Assembly: GCA_045637505.1 (NCBI GenBank) | Contig: JAZTZO010000051.1 | Coordinates: 1 to 64,000, forward strand | Origin: RGIG4079 sp045637505 | GTDB lineage: Bacteria; Bacteroidota; Bacteroidia; Bacteroidales; Muribaculaceae | Direction of reading: 5' to 3' | Length of the DNA stretch: 64,000 nt | Shown here: positions 47,885 through 56,587 of the stretch, in pieces | How the letters are laid out: each line of letters begins with the position of its first letter | Position numbering within the stretch: the first letter of the stretch is position 1 | Translations under genes and position numbers: made by a program | Notes under the pieces: model-generated | The model's database searches: none | What the model was told of the DNA's origin: nothing | Seen by the model: only the letters and a program-made list of their open reading frames with translations

Positions 47885-49103
47885 CATATTCAAACGAAAA
47901 TACAAGCCTATATTAGAAATTGCTTCAAATCTAGGTATTACCGATTCACAACGAATTGCAAGAGAATTTATATTAAACGAAGTCACTCCTCTTGACAAAA
48001 CCAGTGAAAAGAATGGCAAAACCATAGGAATTGATAGTGAAAGTGATAAGACTGTTCATGCCATTATTGTCTCTGACTTTTTAGATATTAATAACGATTG
48101 TAATCAGTTGGCACTCTCTCTTGCTCGACAAATCGCTCTAATTTGCCATTATCCTAATTTTAATGAGGACTATGGAAGTAATCGTACCAAAATCACAATC
48201 ATTGACGTCTGCCCAAACAACAATATTGCAGCCTTAATCGATGCATTAAAAAAAGAAACTAATAATCTTTTAACATATTGTCCATGGGTTGCTAAAACAT
48301 CAAATGGTAGTATTATAGATCAAAACCTCAGCCCTTTGACATATTTAGATATTGAGTTGAATATAATACATCTTAGCGGAATTAACATCGAACCTTATAT
48401 CAATTCAATAACTACAGATTCCGAATTAGTTTCAATTTTCCACACAAAAAGTGGTCCTATTAACGTAAAAAGTATCACGGGAAAGTACGTCAATTGTAAA
48501 GAATTTGCATATAAACCCCAAACATCTACTGACAAAATAGATATATACCGAGCAATGCGAACTAATATGATTTATCAAGAAGGTATTAATCTAATTCAAG
48601 TTCAAGGAATTAATGAAATTAATGAATATAATTACCCAATATATACATTTTGCAAATATACGAGAAAGAAAACATTGGATGTATGGAAAAAATTATCTAT
48701 AGAGCATAAACTTTCCAGTCTATTATGCAGTGATTGTTTTGAATCTAGACTAAGAAGTGTTGGCAAAAACTTTTTTGATAAAAAAAGAAAAATCGAAAAA
48801 CAAGATAAAGAAGAAATTCGGAAACTTGCCTATACCGAGCATGCTAGGTGGAATGTAGAAAAACTCATTTTGGGGTACACGCCATATACCAAAGAACAAA
48901 ACTATAAACTTTTCACAAGTTATGGTGACGAAAAGAGAAAATTAATAAAAAAATTAAAAAATGTGGGAGGGGCTAATAAGTATCATGTCGATTTACGCTC
49001 ATGCAATGAATTAATTCGAGTAAATAAAGAAGACATAAAATATGACTACTTCTTGACCCTTTGTATTCCTCATATCCTAAAGCGAGAAAAGAATAAAATA
49101 TAG
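47871..49103 (+). CDS. Large RyR-like domain protein
   Basis: 410 residues, no signal peptide or membrane helix, so cytoplasmic. Residues about 60-130 look like a Rossmann-type alpha/beta segment (VHAIIVSDFLDINNDCNQLALSLARQI; KITIIDVCPNN). The C-terminal ~90 residues have LAYTEHARWNVEKLILGYTPYT, then HVDLRSCNEL and YDYFLTLCIPHIL. This is a degenerate version of the ryanodine-receptor (RyR) repeat pattern seen clearly in the next gene (HETWAANRIKDGW, HPCLIPYEEL, YDRQTA). RyR domains in bacteria have been proposed to bind nucleotide-derived ligands. It overlaps the channel gene (ATG at 47871) and is five bases from the next gene, so tight coexpression is expected. It is notably AT-rich. Confidence 0.6.
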   Translation: MKILNIFKRKYKPILEIASNLGITDSQRIAREFILNEVTPLDKTSEKNGKTIGIDSESDKTVHAIIVSDFLDINNDCNQLALSLARQIALICHYPNFNEDYGSNRTKITIIDVCPNNNIAALIDALKKETNNLLTYCPWVAKTSNGSIIDQNLSPLTYLDIELNIIHLSGINIEPYINSITTDSELVSIFHTKSGPINVKSITGKYVNCKEFAYKPQTSTDKIDIYRAMRTNMIYQEGINLIQVQGINEINEYNYPIYTFCKYTRKKTLDVWKKLSIEHKLSSLLCSDCFESRLRSVGKNFFDKKRKIEKQDKEEIRKLAYTEHARWNVEKLILGYTPYTKEQNYKLFTSYGDEKRKLIKKLKNVGGANKYHVDLRSCNELIRVNKEDIKYDYFLTLCIPHILKREKNKI

Positions 49104-49107
49104 AATT

Positions 49108-49401
49108 ATGGGCTTAAAATATACACCCCAACCGATTGACACTTCTGACGTCATTTTGCCGGAACAACTCAATGAGTTGCTTGAAGTGATTGCAAAAAAT
49201 GTACATGAAACATGGGCAGCCAATCGCATCAAAGATGGATGGGAACATGGGGAATCTCGCAATGACTCATTAAGACACCATCCTTGTCTTATCCCTTACG
49301 AGGAACTCCCCGAAGAAGAACGAGAATATGATCGACAAACCGCAATATCAAGTTTTAAACTAATATACAAACTCGGTTTTAAAATCGTCCCAAATAAATA
49401 A
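49108..49401 (+). CDS. Small RyR-domain protein
   Basis: 97 residues forming a single canonical RyR (ryanodine receptor) domain. Motifs in order are LNELLEVIAKNVHETWAANR, KDGWEHGESRND, HPCLIPYEELPEEEREYDR and AISSFKLIYKLGFKIV. The last segments match the classical RyR repeat, which in bacteria occurs alone or in conflict-system operons. It is cytoplasmic. In eukaryotic channels RyR repeats are regulatory; in bacteria a ligand-sensing role, possibly for a NAD-derived nucleotide, has been proposed. Being next to a TIR gene makes that idea attractive here but unproven. Confidence 0.9.
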   Translation: MGLKYTPQPIDTSDVILPEQLNELLEVIAKNVHETWAANRIKDGWEHGESRNDSLRHHPCLIPYEELPEEEREYDRQTAISSFKLIYKLGFKIVPNK

Positions 49402-49454
49402 CATAACTTTTTACCATAAAACAAATTGCTCATTATCTTTATATACGACCCAAC

Positions 49455-50909
49455 ATGAAACAAAAATACGACATATTTATCAGTTATCGACGATTGGATA
49501 CCGGAGATAAAGCCGAGCATCTAAAAGATCTTCTAGACAAGGAAGGTTACAAAAATCGCATAAGTTTTGATAGAGAGAATCTAACAGGATTGTTTGATGT
49601 TGCTCTTGCTAAACGCATTGATTATTGCAAAGATTTTTTATTGGTAATAGGCAAGAATTCTCTTAATTATAGCGAAGACGATTTCAGTGAAGAAAAAATT
49701 GAACTATATAACTATCTCGGCAAATGTAGCCAACAAGAATTCAAGCAAAAAATTGAAGAACTTGGGCCAAATGCACCAATTGACTTTGTTCGCATTGAAA
49801 TTGCTCGCGCTCTTAATCGCGAAGATTTAAACATTATACCGATCGTCCCTGAAAGTTCCGACAGCTTCAAATTTTGCGATTTAAATCTTCCCGACGACAT
49901 CATTAAAATCAAACGATATGAAGCAATTTTTTTCAGCGATAACCCCGATGCCCTATTCAAAGACATCGTACCCAAACTCAAATCGCGTCTTGGCTCTAAA
50001 CCGAATTCTATTTGGCGAAGAATCATATACCCTCTCACAATACTAATATCTATTTTAGCAGTTGCTGCAGGGAGCATTAAATATATGGAATATCTCGAAC
50101 AACAAAAAATCGAGGAAACCATTACTAATATATATAATTTACCAATTATTACCGAATTAGAAGAATCTCAGCCATTACAACTTAGTCCCAATCTTTCTCT
50201 CTCGGAATTAGAAGCTATATACGACATCTTGTTTGAAATGAGAAAAGTCAAAGGTGGCACATATATGATGGGAGCAAAACCACGCCTTGATGGGACTTAT
50301 ATCGAAGACGTATATACCGATTGGGAAGCTCCACAAATTGAGGTTTCGGTTCCGGACTTTTGGATTTCTCGATATGAGGTTTCAATCGATGAATGGCACC
50401 GAATTATGAACACTGAATATAATCCCGACTCTACGAAATATCCCATCTCAAACATATCTTATCTCGAATGTAAAGATTTTATTCAAAAGCTGATTGACCA
50501 CACCTGTTTGGAATTTTCATTGCCTACTGAAGCCGAATGGGAATATGCCGCCCGAGGAGGAGATAGTTCTGAAAACACAAAATATGCAGGGAGCGATAGC
50601 CCAAATGCTGTTGCGTGGTATAACCTAAACGCTAACGCACATTCTCACATTCGCAATGATAAAACCGGAGGATTATCCCCTAATGTTCTTGATTTATATG
50701 ACATGAGTGGAAACGTGTGCGAATGGTGCGACAATGATTTTGAACCATACAACCCCAATTTTTGCTCACCAATTCCCGGGGTAAAAGCGATTAGAGGCGG
50801 GTTCTTTGATTCTGATTCATGCGATGTTACCATATATCAACGCGATATTATGGCTCCACAAGATAAATCTAACTCAGTAGGACTTCGATTAATTATTAAA
50901 ACAAAATAA
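49455..50909 (+). CDS. TIR domain - transmembrane helix - FGE/sulfatase-like domain protein
   Basis: 484 residues. The N-terminal TIR domain (1 to about 175) has YDIFISYRRLDTGDKAEHL, DYCKDFLLVIG and DFVRIEIARAL. Glu115 in the last motif corresponds to the catalytic glutamate of NAD-cleaving TIRs. One membrane helix (about 188-208) preceded by RR places the TIR in the cytoplasm and the rest in the periplasm. Residues about 240-484 are a formylglycine-generating-enzyme/SUMF1 fold (GGTYMMGAKPRLD, ISRYEVSIDEWHRIM, LPTEAEWEYAARGG, YDMSGNVCEWCDN, AIRGGFFDSD, VGLRLI). The copper-binding cysteine pair expected before the final GFR-like motif is absent (YQRDIMAPQ), so this domain is likely a binding and not an oxidase module. 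It could be a transmembrane sensor-to-TIR device. Confidence 0.9.
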   Translation: MKQKYDIFISYRRLDTGDKAEHLKDLLDKEGYKNRISFDRENLTGLFDVALAKRIDYCKDFLLVIGKNSLNYSEDDFSEEKIELYNYLGKCSQQEFKQKIEELGPNAPIDFVRIEIARALNREDLNIIPIVPESSDSFKFCDLNLPDDIIKIKRYEAIFFSDNPDALFKDIVPKLKSRLGSKPNSIWRRIIYPLTILISILAVAAGSIKYMEYLEQQKIEETITNIYNLPIITELEESQPLQLSPNLSLSELEAIYDILFEMRKVKGGTYMMGAKPRLDGTYIEDVYTDWEAPQIEVSVPDFWISRYEVSIDEWHRIMNTEYNPDSTKYPISNISYLECKDFIQKLIDHTCLEFSLPTEAEWEYAARGGDSSENTKYAGSDSPNAVAWYNLNANAHSHIRNDKTGGLSPNVLDLYDMSGNVCEWCDNDFEPYNPNFCSPIPGVKAIRGGFFDSDSCDVTIYQRDIMAPQDKSNSVGLRLIIKTK

Positions 50910-50915
50910 CACATT

Positions 50916-51575
50916 ATGAAAGCTAAATTATTTCTCATTTCAATTTTTTGCTTCATTCTTTGTGGTCAAATATATGCCGAAGATAAAAGAGGACAGTTGT
51001 TTTCTTCCGAGGTTAGAGACGTTTATTTGGCTTGTGTTCAAATGAGTAGAGCAATCGGCTCAAGCAACAAACCCATGCTACAAGAAGCAAATGCGAAATT
51101 AAAACAATTCAACGCCAAAGACTTCCATTCTTTGCGTCCCATTGGCAACGACCAATTATCTCTTGATGGGCATTTTGTATTTGATGAAGAATTTGTTGAT
51201 AGTTTATTAGCCGGACACAACGTTTACATATTTGCACAACGATATGCTCAAAAAAGGGCTAAACGTGGCACTGCTGCTACCGGCAAAGTTTACACTAAAA
51301 CATGTGCAGTAAAAGCTTCGTCAAGTGCAAAATTCTCTTTTGTTTCAAAAGGGCGACAAGAATTAGCCGTTGTTGCCGAACCCGGTGGATTAATCACATT
51401 ACGCATTTACGATAAGACCAATAAAATATGGCACAATGATACTGTTGATGTAAAATCGGGAGATTCATCACGAGTTCTTGTTTTTGATTTACCATCTGAC
51501 AAAAAATGTTCTCTTGATCTTGAAGTAATCAATTGTAGCAAAAAAGACATCAGTTTTGTTGTGATTAGTAATTGA
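50916..51575 (+). CDS. Secreted protein with PPC-like C-terminal domain, unknown function
   Basis: 219 residues. A signal peptide (MKAKLFLISIFCFILCGQIYAED) is followed by a helical segment (VRDVYLACVQMSRAIGSSN ... LKQFNAKDF). A middle region follows, with RYAQKRAKRGTAATGKVY. The ~90-residue beta-sandwich (KASSSAKFSFVSKGRQELAV, LITLRIYDKTN, CSLDLEVINCSKKDISFVVI) has the strand pattern of pre-peptidase C-terminal (PPC) domains. Not recognised as a named family. It starts six bases after the TIR gene and its stop is three bases before the CHAT start, so it belongs to the operon. It may present or bind a partner for the two periplasmic CHAT proteins. Confidence 0.6.
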   Translation: MKAKLFLISIFCFILCGQIYAEDKRGQLFSSEVRDVYLACVQMSRAIGSSNKPMLQEANAKLKQFNAKDFHSLRPIGNDQLSLDGHFVFDEEFVDSLLAGHNVYIFAQRYAQKRAKRGTAATGKVYTKTCAVKASSSAKFSFVSKGRQELAVVAEPGGLITLRIYDKTNKIWHNDTVDVKSGDSSRVLVFDLPSDKKCSLDLEVINCSKKDISFVVISN

Positions 51576-51577
51576 GA

Positions 51578-53494
51578 ATGATAATGCAATTTTTACGACT
51601 TATTCTTTTTTCAATCTTAACAATATCTTCATTACATTGTAATGCAGCATTACTATTGGGGCTATATACTAAAATACGTACTGAACGACGTATGGATAGT
51701 ATCTTTAACTATACTTTTCAAAATTACCCCCACTTAGACTCCACAACGATACTTAATAATCTAAAAAAATATAAATTATTTCGCCATAAACTTAACGCAT
51801 TCAATCGCTTTGACCCCTATAATATGGTAAATATGTCAGATGACGAACGTGCTAATTATTGGAACGAGTATAAAACCCACTATGTATTACGAGTTCCAGC
51901 GATAGCATATATGACAAATTCCCCGGAAAATAACATTGAGGCATATAATGCAGCACTATTAAGCAAAGGGATTCTGTTAAATGCTACAACAACAATGTCT
52001 CACATAGTTAATGCAACAGAAGATTCTATATTACACAACAATTATTCACAATACACATCTATTAGGAAGCAATATAATAGTTTATGGAAATATTATTACG
52101 ATTATACACTTGATATAAATAGTGATAGTATTAGCAATCTTCAAGAAAAACTATCATTAAAATTAGATAGCCTTGATAACCTTTTAATGAAAAACCTTAA
52201 CTATAAATCATTCCTTTACTCTTTTAAAAAAAGGCTTAGTTTCAAATATACCGACATTCAGGCTTGTTTAACAGACTCAGACGCGGCAATAGAGTTTATC
52301 CAATTTGATTTACCAACTAATGACACGATGTACATCGCACTAATCATAACTAAATCAAGCAAATACCCCACAATGACTCCTCTTTTCAGAGCTTCAGATA
52401 TAAAAACAACAGAACCCCACACATACCTAAACAATCAATATCTATATGATTTAATCTGGAAAAAAATAACACCACACCTATATGGGATAAAAAATATCTA
52501 TTTTTCACCCGATGGAATCCTCAACGATTTAGCAATAGAATATGCTCCAGACGAATATGGATTACCCATAAATTGGGCTTTCAACATGTATCGTCTATCT
52601 TCTACTCGTGAATTAATTATAGCAAAACCGATTAAACAGAAACTCAATTGTTTGTTAATCGGAGGTCTTAATTATTCATTTAACAACAATGCAAGTGGAA
52701 ATTTAAAAAATAAAAGAGGTGCAATTGAAGAAGCATCATATTTACCTGGGACACTCTTTGAAGTTAATTGCATCGAAAATGTTATTAAAGAAAATAATGG
52801 ATATGTGACAACGATAATTGGAGATAATGGAACTGAACATAATTTTAGGGAACACCTTAACCCCTCTTTCAATATTATCCATATTGCGACACATGGTTTT
52901 TCTTCTACTGATACCACAGAAAATAGCATCATTAGTCATCTCCTTTACAATTATAATACAACCAAATGGACAGATAACAATTTTGGATTATTAATGTCAG
53001 GCATTAATGAATCATTATATAGTCCTGTACAACAAAATAACTCCGACAACCTTCTTACTGCCGATGAAATTTCTGAATTAGATTTATCAAACGTTGATTT
53101 AATAACTCTTTCTGCTTGTTATACTGCTGTAGGGAATACTTACGGGCTGCCTAACGCATTAAAGAAAGCAGGAGTTCAATCTGAATTAGTATCATTATGG
53201 TCTATTGACGATGTAGCCACGTCTTTTTTTATGAGATCTTTTTATACGTATTATTTCAAATTCAAAAATAAATTTCAAGCATTAAGATTAGCACAACAAG
53301 CATTATGCCGATTTAATGGAGGGAAATATAACTTTCCTGAATATTGGGGCGCTTTTATCCTAATCGATGGTGTTGAATATCTCAACAATAAATATATTGA
53401 CAATATAAAATATGACATTCAAGAAAAAGATTTTAATATTAAACAAATTGAATACAAACGTCTAAGTCCCACGCCAAAATTTGGGCTTAGATAA
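51578..53494 (+). CDS. Exported CHAT-domain (caspase-like) protein
   Basis: 638 residues from ATG 51578 (ATG 51584 also possible; an in-frame TTG at 51572 overlaps the previous stop). The signal peptide is about residues 1-24. An alpha-helical middle part (about 30-220) precedes a CHAT protease-like domain (about 260-620). It has the His-Cys dyad: His439 in HIATHG and Cys514 in LSACYTAVG, then LPNALKKAGVQSELVSLWSIDD and a closing YWGAFILIDG. Both catalytic residues are intact. Shares patterns with the next gene (ALLSKGILLN; YRLSSTREL; GGLNY), so the two are paralogues. It lacks recognisable TPRs. The gene is AT-rich relative to its neighbours. Confidence 0.88.
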   Translation: MIMQFLRLILFSILTISSLHCNAALLLGLYTKIRTERRMDSIFNYTFQNYPHLDSTTILNNLKKYKLFRHKLNAFNRFDPYNMVNMSDDERANYWNEYKTHYVLRVPAIAYMTNSPENNIEAYNAALLSKGILLNATTTMSHIVNATEDSILHNNYSQYTSIRKQYNSLWKYYYDYTLDINSDSISNLQEKLSLKLDSLDNLLMKNLNYKSFLYSFKKRLSFKYTDIQACLTDSDAAIEFIQFDLPTNDTMYIALIITKSSKYPTMTPLFRASDIKTTEPHTYLNNQYLYDLIWKKITPHLYGIKNIYFSPDGILNDLAIEYAPDEYGLPINWAFNMYRLSSTRELIIAKPIKQKLNCLLIGGLNYSFNNNASGNLKNKRGAIEEASYLPGTLFEVNCIENVIKENNGYVTTIIGDNGTEHNFREHLNPSFNIIHIATHGFSSTDTTENSIISHLLYNYNTTKWTDNNFGLLMSGINESLYSPVQQNNSDNLLTADEISELDLSNVDLITLSACYTAVGNTYGLPNALKKAGVQSELVSLWSIDDVATSFFMRSFYTYYFKFKNKFQALRLAQQALCRFNGGKYNFPEYWGAFILIDGVEYLNNKYIDNIKYDIQEKDFNIKQIEYKRLSPTPKFGLR

Positions 53495-53520
53495 TCCCCA
53501 TAATTTATAACAAATTATAT

Positions 53521-56500
53521 ATGAAACATCTACTATTTATCGTTATCGCAATATTAGGAGTTTACTCTATAAATGCACAAAGTGCTGATGAGGCTAAAAA
53601 GTTGCATGAAACCGGACGCAAATATTTTAGTGAAGGGAATGTAGCCAAAGGGCGTGAATATACTCTCCAAGCAATGAATATGTATAAACATCTTTATGGC
53701 GAAGTAAATGAACAATATCTCAATTCGCTTAATAATTATGCACTCTCATTTGCCAATGAAGAAAATTATCCCAAAGCCGTAGAATTGCAAGAAAAAGTAA
53801 TGTCGTTATGTGCCAAATTACCCACACCCCACCCCGGTTTGGGAATGTTTACCGTTAACATGGGACGTTTCTATTATCTCAACAATGATTATGATAATGC
53901 CGCGATACAATTAGAAAAGGCTCTTACTCTTGTTGAAAAGTTTGGCAACTATTATGAATTTTCATTAATGGTTTTAGGCGATATTTATACCTTCAAAGAT
54001 GATATTGCAAATATGAATCGAATTATGGCTCTATCGGAAGAACATAATCAACATCAACTAACTAAAGAGTGCAACGAACCGGAATGTATGCTTGAACGAG
54101 CCGAATATTATATGGCTACCGGTGATAATGTCAATGCAAAAAAATGGTATCTAAATGCATTAGAATTGGCTCGCGACAATGATATAAAATTAAAGATCTA
54201 TGAGAGTTATGCCAAATTCTCATTCTCAACAAAAGACTTTATCACAGCGGCAACATATCAAAAAGCAGCAGCAAATGCAAAAAAAGAGCTTTCGGGCATT
54301 GATGAGAAATATGCACAATTAATGTATAGTGCCGGAGCTTATAGTTTTATTGGCAGCCAATATCAACAAGCAATTGATTGTTTTCTACCGGCTCTTGAAT
54401 ATTATGCAAGTGTACAAAATTCACCGTCGGCTCGTGCCAATGAAGCTAAATGCTACAAAGGAATAGGAAACGCTTTTTCAGGACTTAAAGACTATGCCAA
54501 AGCAACGGAATATTGTCAAAAGCTTGTGGCTTATTATGAGAACTACGACAAAGACAATGACGAATACCCCAACGCCATTGCAAGTCTTGCTTCTGCCGAA
54601 AAATTCAACAAAGATTATGACAATGCCATTGCTCACTACAATCAAGCTCTAAAAATATTCGAAGAGAGAGGAATGACCGAAGATTTTGCCAATACTGCCA
54701 ATTCACTACAATTATGCTATTATTATTCAGGTAAAAATGAAACAATCGCCATTGACGAGAACGCAGTAAAAGCAAATCAAAGCAAAAAAATGGACGAAAT
54801 TATATCTCAAGAAAAAGACCAGTTAGAAATAACTAAAACATATCTTGGAGACCTGATGTATGCACGTTCATTAGGCACTATTGCCGGGTGCTACTATCTA
54901 AAAGAAGATTATATCAATGCTTTATATTATTATAAAGAGTACATCACGTCTATGCGTAACGCCATTCGACAACAATTTCAAATGCAAAGCGAAGAAGAAC
55001 GAATGGCGACATGGAAAGAGGAGTTGTCACACATAAAAGAGATTCAAGAATTGATAATGACTCTTCCCTCCGACAAGTCTTCGTTAATGGGCGAGATTGC
55101 AGCATTAAACTATGATGCGGCACTTCTTTCAAAAGGTATTTTGCTAAATTCTTCAATTGAATTTGAGAACGTAATAAACTCAAAAAACGACGCCAAACTC
55201 AAAGATTTATATAATACCACAAAAGCCAACAACATTGAGATTGAACGACTTCGCAATGAAGCCAAAAGTGATGCCGATATAGATAAACTATTAAAACTGA
55301 TGCAAGAAAATCAGGCATTGCAAATCAAATTATATAACGAATGTGCTGAAATTGCCGATTTCACCAATTATATCTCATATAATTGGAAAGATGTGCAAGA
55401 AAATATTCTTGACACCGATATTGCCATCGAATTTGTAGCAATAAAATATAACGTATTTGATTCCGACAATTTCATCATCGCATTAGTTTTAACAAAAGAC
55501 TTGAGCATTCCTTTGGCGATTCCGATATGCACATTCCAAGATGCTCAAATTATGGTTAATAACTCTGATAAAATATATGACTTTGAAAATAATTTTTTAT
55601 GGGGAACATTTGACAAATATCTAACCGGCAAAAAACGCATTTTATTCTCCGCAGATGGAACTTTCAATCAAATTGCAATTGAATATTTGAAATATAATGG
55701 CAAACCATTATCTGAGCAATTTGAAGTCTATCGTCTATCTTCAACCAAAGAATTATGCTATAACCGACCTAAAGCAAAAATGTCAAATGCAGTATTATTT
55801 GGAGATATTAATTATAACGATTACGCAACAGTATCTGATAAGACAAAAAATGCTATTGCAAAACTTCATAAACTAAATCAGTTCCCAAAGGTTAATTTCT
55901 CTGATGACATTTCATTTGACAAATCTATCTCTGAACTTGAGTGGGATAATCTATTTGGAACACAACAAGAAATTAATGAAATTGAAGCAATTTTAAGCGA
56001 CAAACAGTTTAATAATATCATAAAATTAACCGATACAGAAGCAAGTAAGGAAGCATTTCTTGCATTGTCGGATGCGAATGTCACCATTCTTCATATGGCA
56101 ACCCATGGGGCATATATAAAGCCAAAACAAGAGACAGAATTAAATGCGATGGCCAATAGCATTATTACCCTTGCTGAAGCGAACCTTGAAACAACAGGAA
56201 TAATTTCTGCTGCAGAGATTGCTTCTATGAATTTACGCCAATGTGATTTTGCAGTATTCCCTGCTTGCGAGTCTGGTCTTGGCAAACTTGGTGAAGATGG
56301 GGTGTTTGGACTTCAACGTGGGCTTAAAAATGCCGGTGTTCGCTCAATCTTAATGACGATAAAAAGCGTAGATGATGCTACGACAACCGAACTAATGATT
56401 TCATTCTATCGCCACTTAATGAATGGTTCGTCAAAACGCGAAGCATTAATCAATGCTCAACATGATATTCGCTCAAAAGGTTTCACCTCTCCCGATCTTT

Positions 56501-56532
56501 GGACCTCTTTTATTCTCCTTGATGCTTTATAA
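53521..56532 (+). CDS. Exported TPR-CHAT protein
   Basis: 1003 residues. The signal peptide ends INAQ (residue 20). Around eight to ten TPR-type helical hairpins occupy about 25-500 (for example AKKLHETGRKYFSEGNVAKG, MGRFYYLNNDYDNAAIQLEKAL, GIGNAFSGLKDYAKATEY). A helical linker (about 500-640) leads to the C-terminal CHAT domain (about 650-1003). The dyad is His862 in HMATHG and Cys916 in PACESGLG, followed by LQRGLKNAGVRSILMTIKSVDD and LWTSFILLDA. This is the common TPR-CHAT architecture, but here with a signal peptide, so it acts in the periplasm or at the surface. Last gene of the operon, closed by a bidirectional terminator. Confidence 0.92.
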   Translation: MKHLLFIVIAILGVYSINAQSADEAKKLHETGRKYFSEGNVAKGREYTLQAMNMYKHLYGEVNEQYLNSLNNYALSFANEENYPKAVELQEKVMSLCAKLPTPHPGLGMFTVNMGRFYYLNNDYDNAAIQLEKALTLVEKFGNYYEFSLMVLGDIYTFKDDIANMNRIMALSEEHNQHQLTKECNEPECMLERAEYYMATGDNVNAKKWYLNALELARDNDIKLKIYESYAKFSFSTKDFITAATYQKAAANAKKELSGIDEKYAQLMYSAGAYSFIGSQYQQAIDCFLPALEYYASVQNSPSARANEAKCYKGIGNAFSGLKDYAKATEYCQKLVAYYENYDKDNDEYPNAIASLASAEKFNKDYDNAIAHYNQALKIFEERGMTEDFANTANSLQLCYYYSGKNETIAIDENAVKANQSKKMDEIISQEKDQLEITKTYLGDLMYARSLGTIAGCYYLKEDYINALYYYKEYITSMRNAIRQQFQMQSEEERMATWKEELSHIKEIQELIMTLPSDKSSLMGEIAALNYDAALLSKGILLNSSIEFENVINSKNDAKLKDLYNTTKANNIEIERLRNEAKSDADIDKLLKLMQENQALQIKLYNECAEIADFTNYISYNWKDVQENILDTDIAIEFVAIKYNVFDSDNFIIALVLTKDLSIPLAIPICTFQDAQIMVNNSDKIYDFENNFLWGTFDKYLTGKKRILFSADGTFNQIAIEYLKYNGKPLSEQFEVYRLSSTKELCYNRPKAKMSNAVLFGDINYNDYATVSDKTKNAIAKLHKLNQFPKVNFSDDISFDKSISELEWDNLFGTQQEINEIEAILSDKQFNNIIKLTDTEASKEAFLALSDANVTILHMATHGAYIKPKQETELNAMANSIITLAEANLETTGIISAAEIASMNLRQCDFAVFPACESGLGKLGEDGVFGLQRGLKNAGVRSILMTIKSVDDATTTELMISFYRHLMNGSSKREALINAQHDIRSKGFTSPDLWTSFILLDAL

Positions 56533-56545
56533 TTAATTTAAACAT

Positions 56546-56583
56546 AAAACAATGGCTGATTTATCAAAATCAGCCATTGTTTT
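56546..56583. terminator. Bidirectional terminator
   Basis: 17 bp perfect stem, AAAACAATGGCTGATTT with its complement, ATCA loop, with A/T runs on both sides. It serves the CHAT operon and the convergent SPOR-domain gene. Confidence 0.92.
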
Positions 56584-56587
56584 ATAT

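Noticed and set aside
49455..50909. Active formylglycine-generating enzyme
   Set aside because: Fold motifs are present but the C-terminal cysteine pair needed for copper binding and catalysis is missing, and no sulfatase gene is adjacent.
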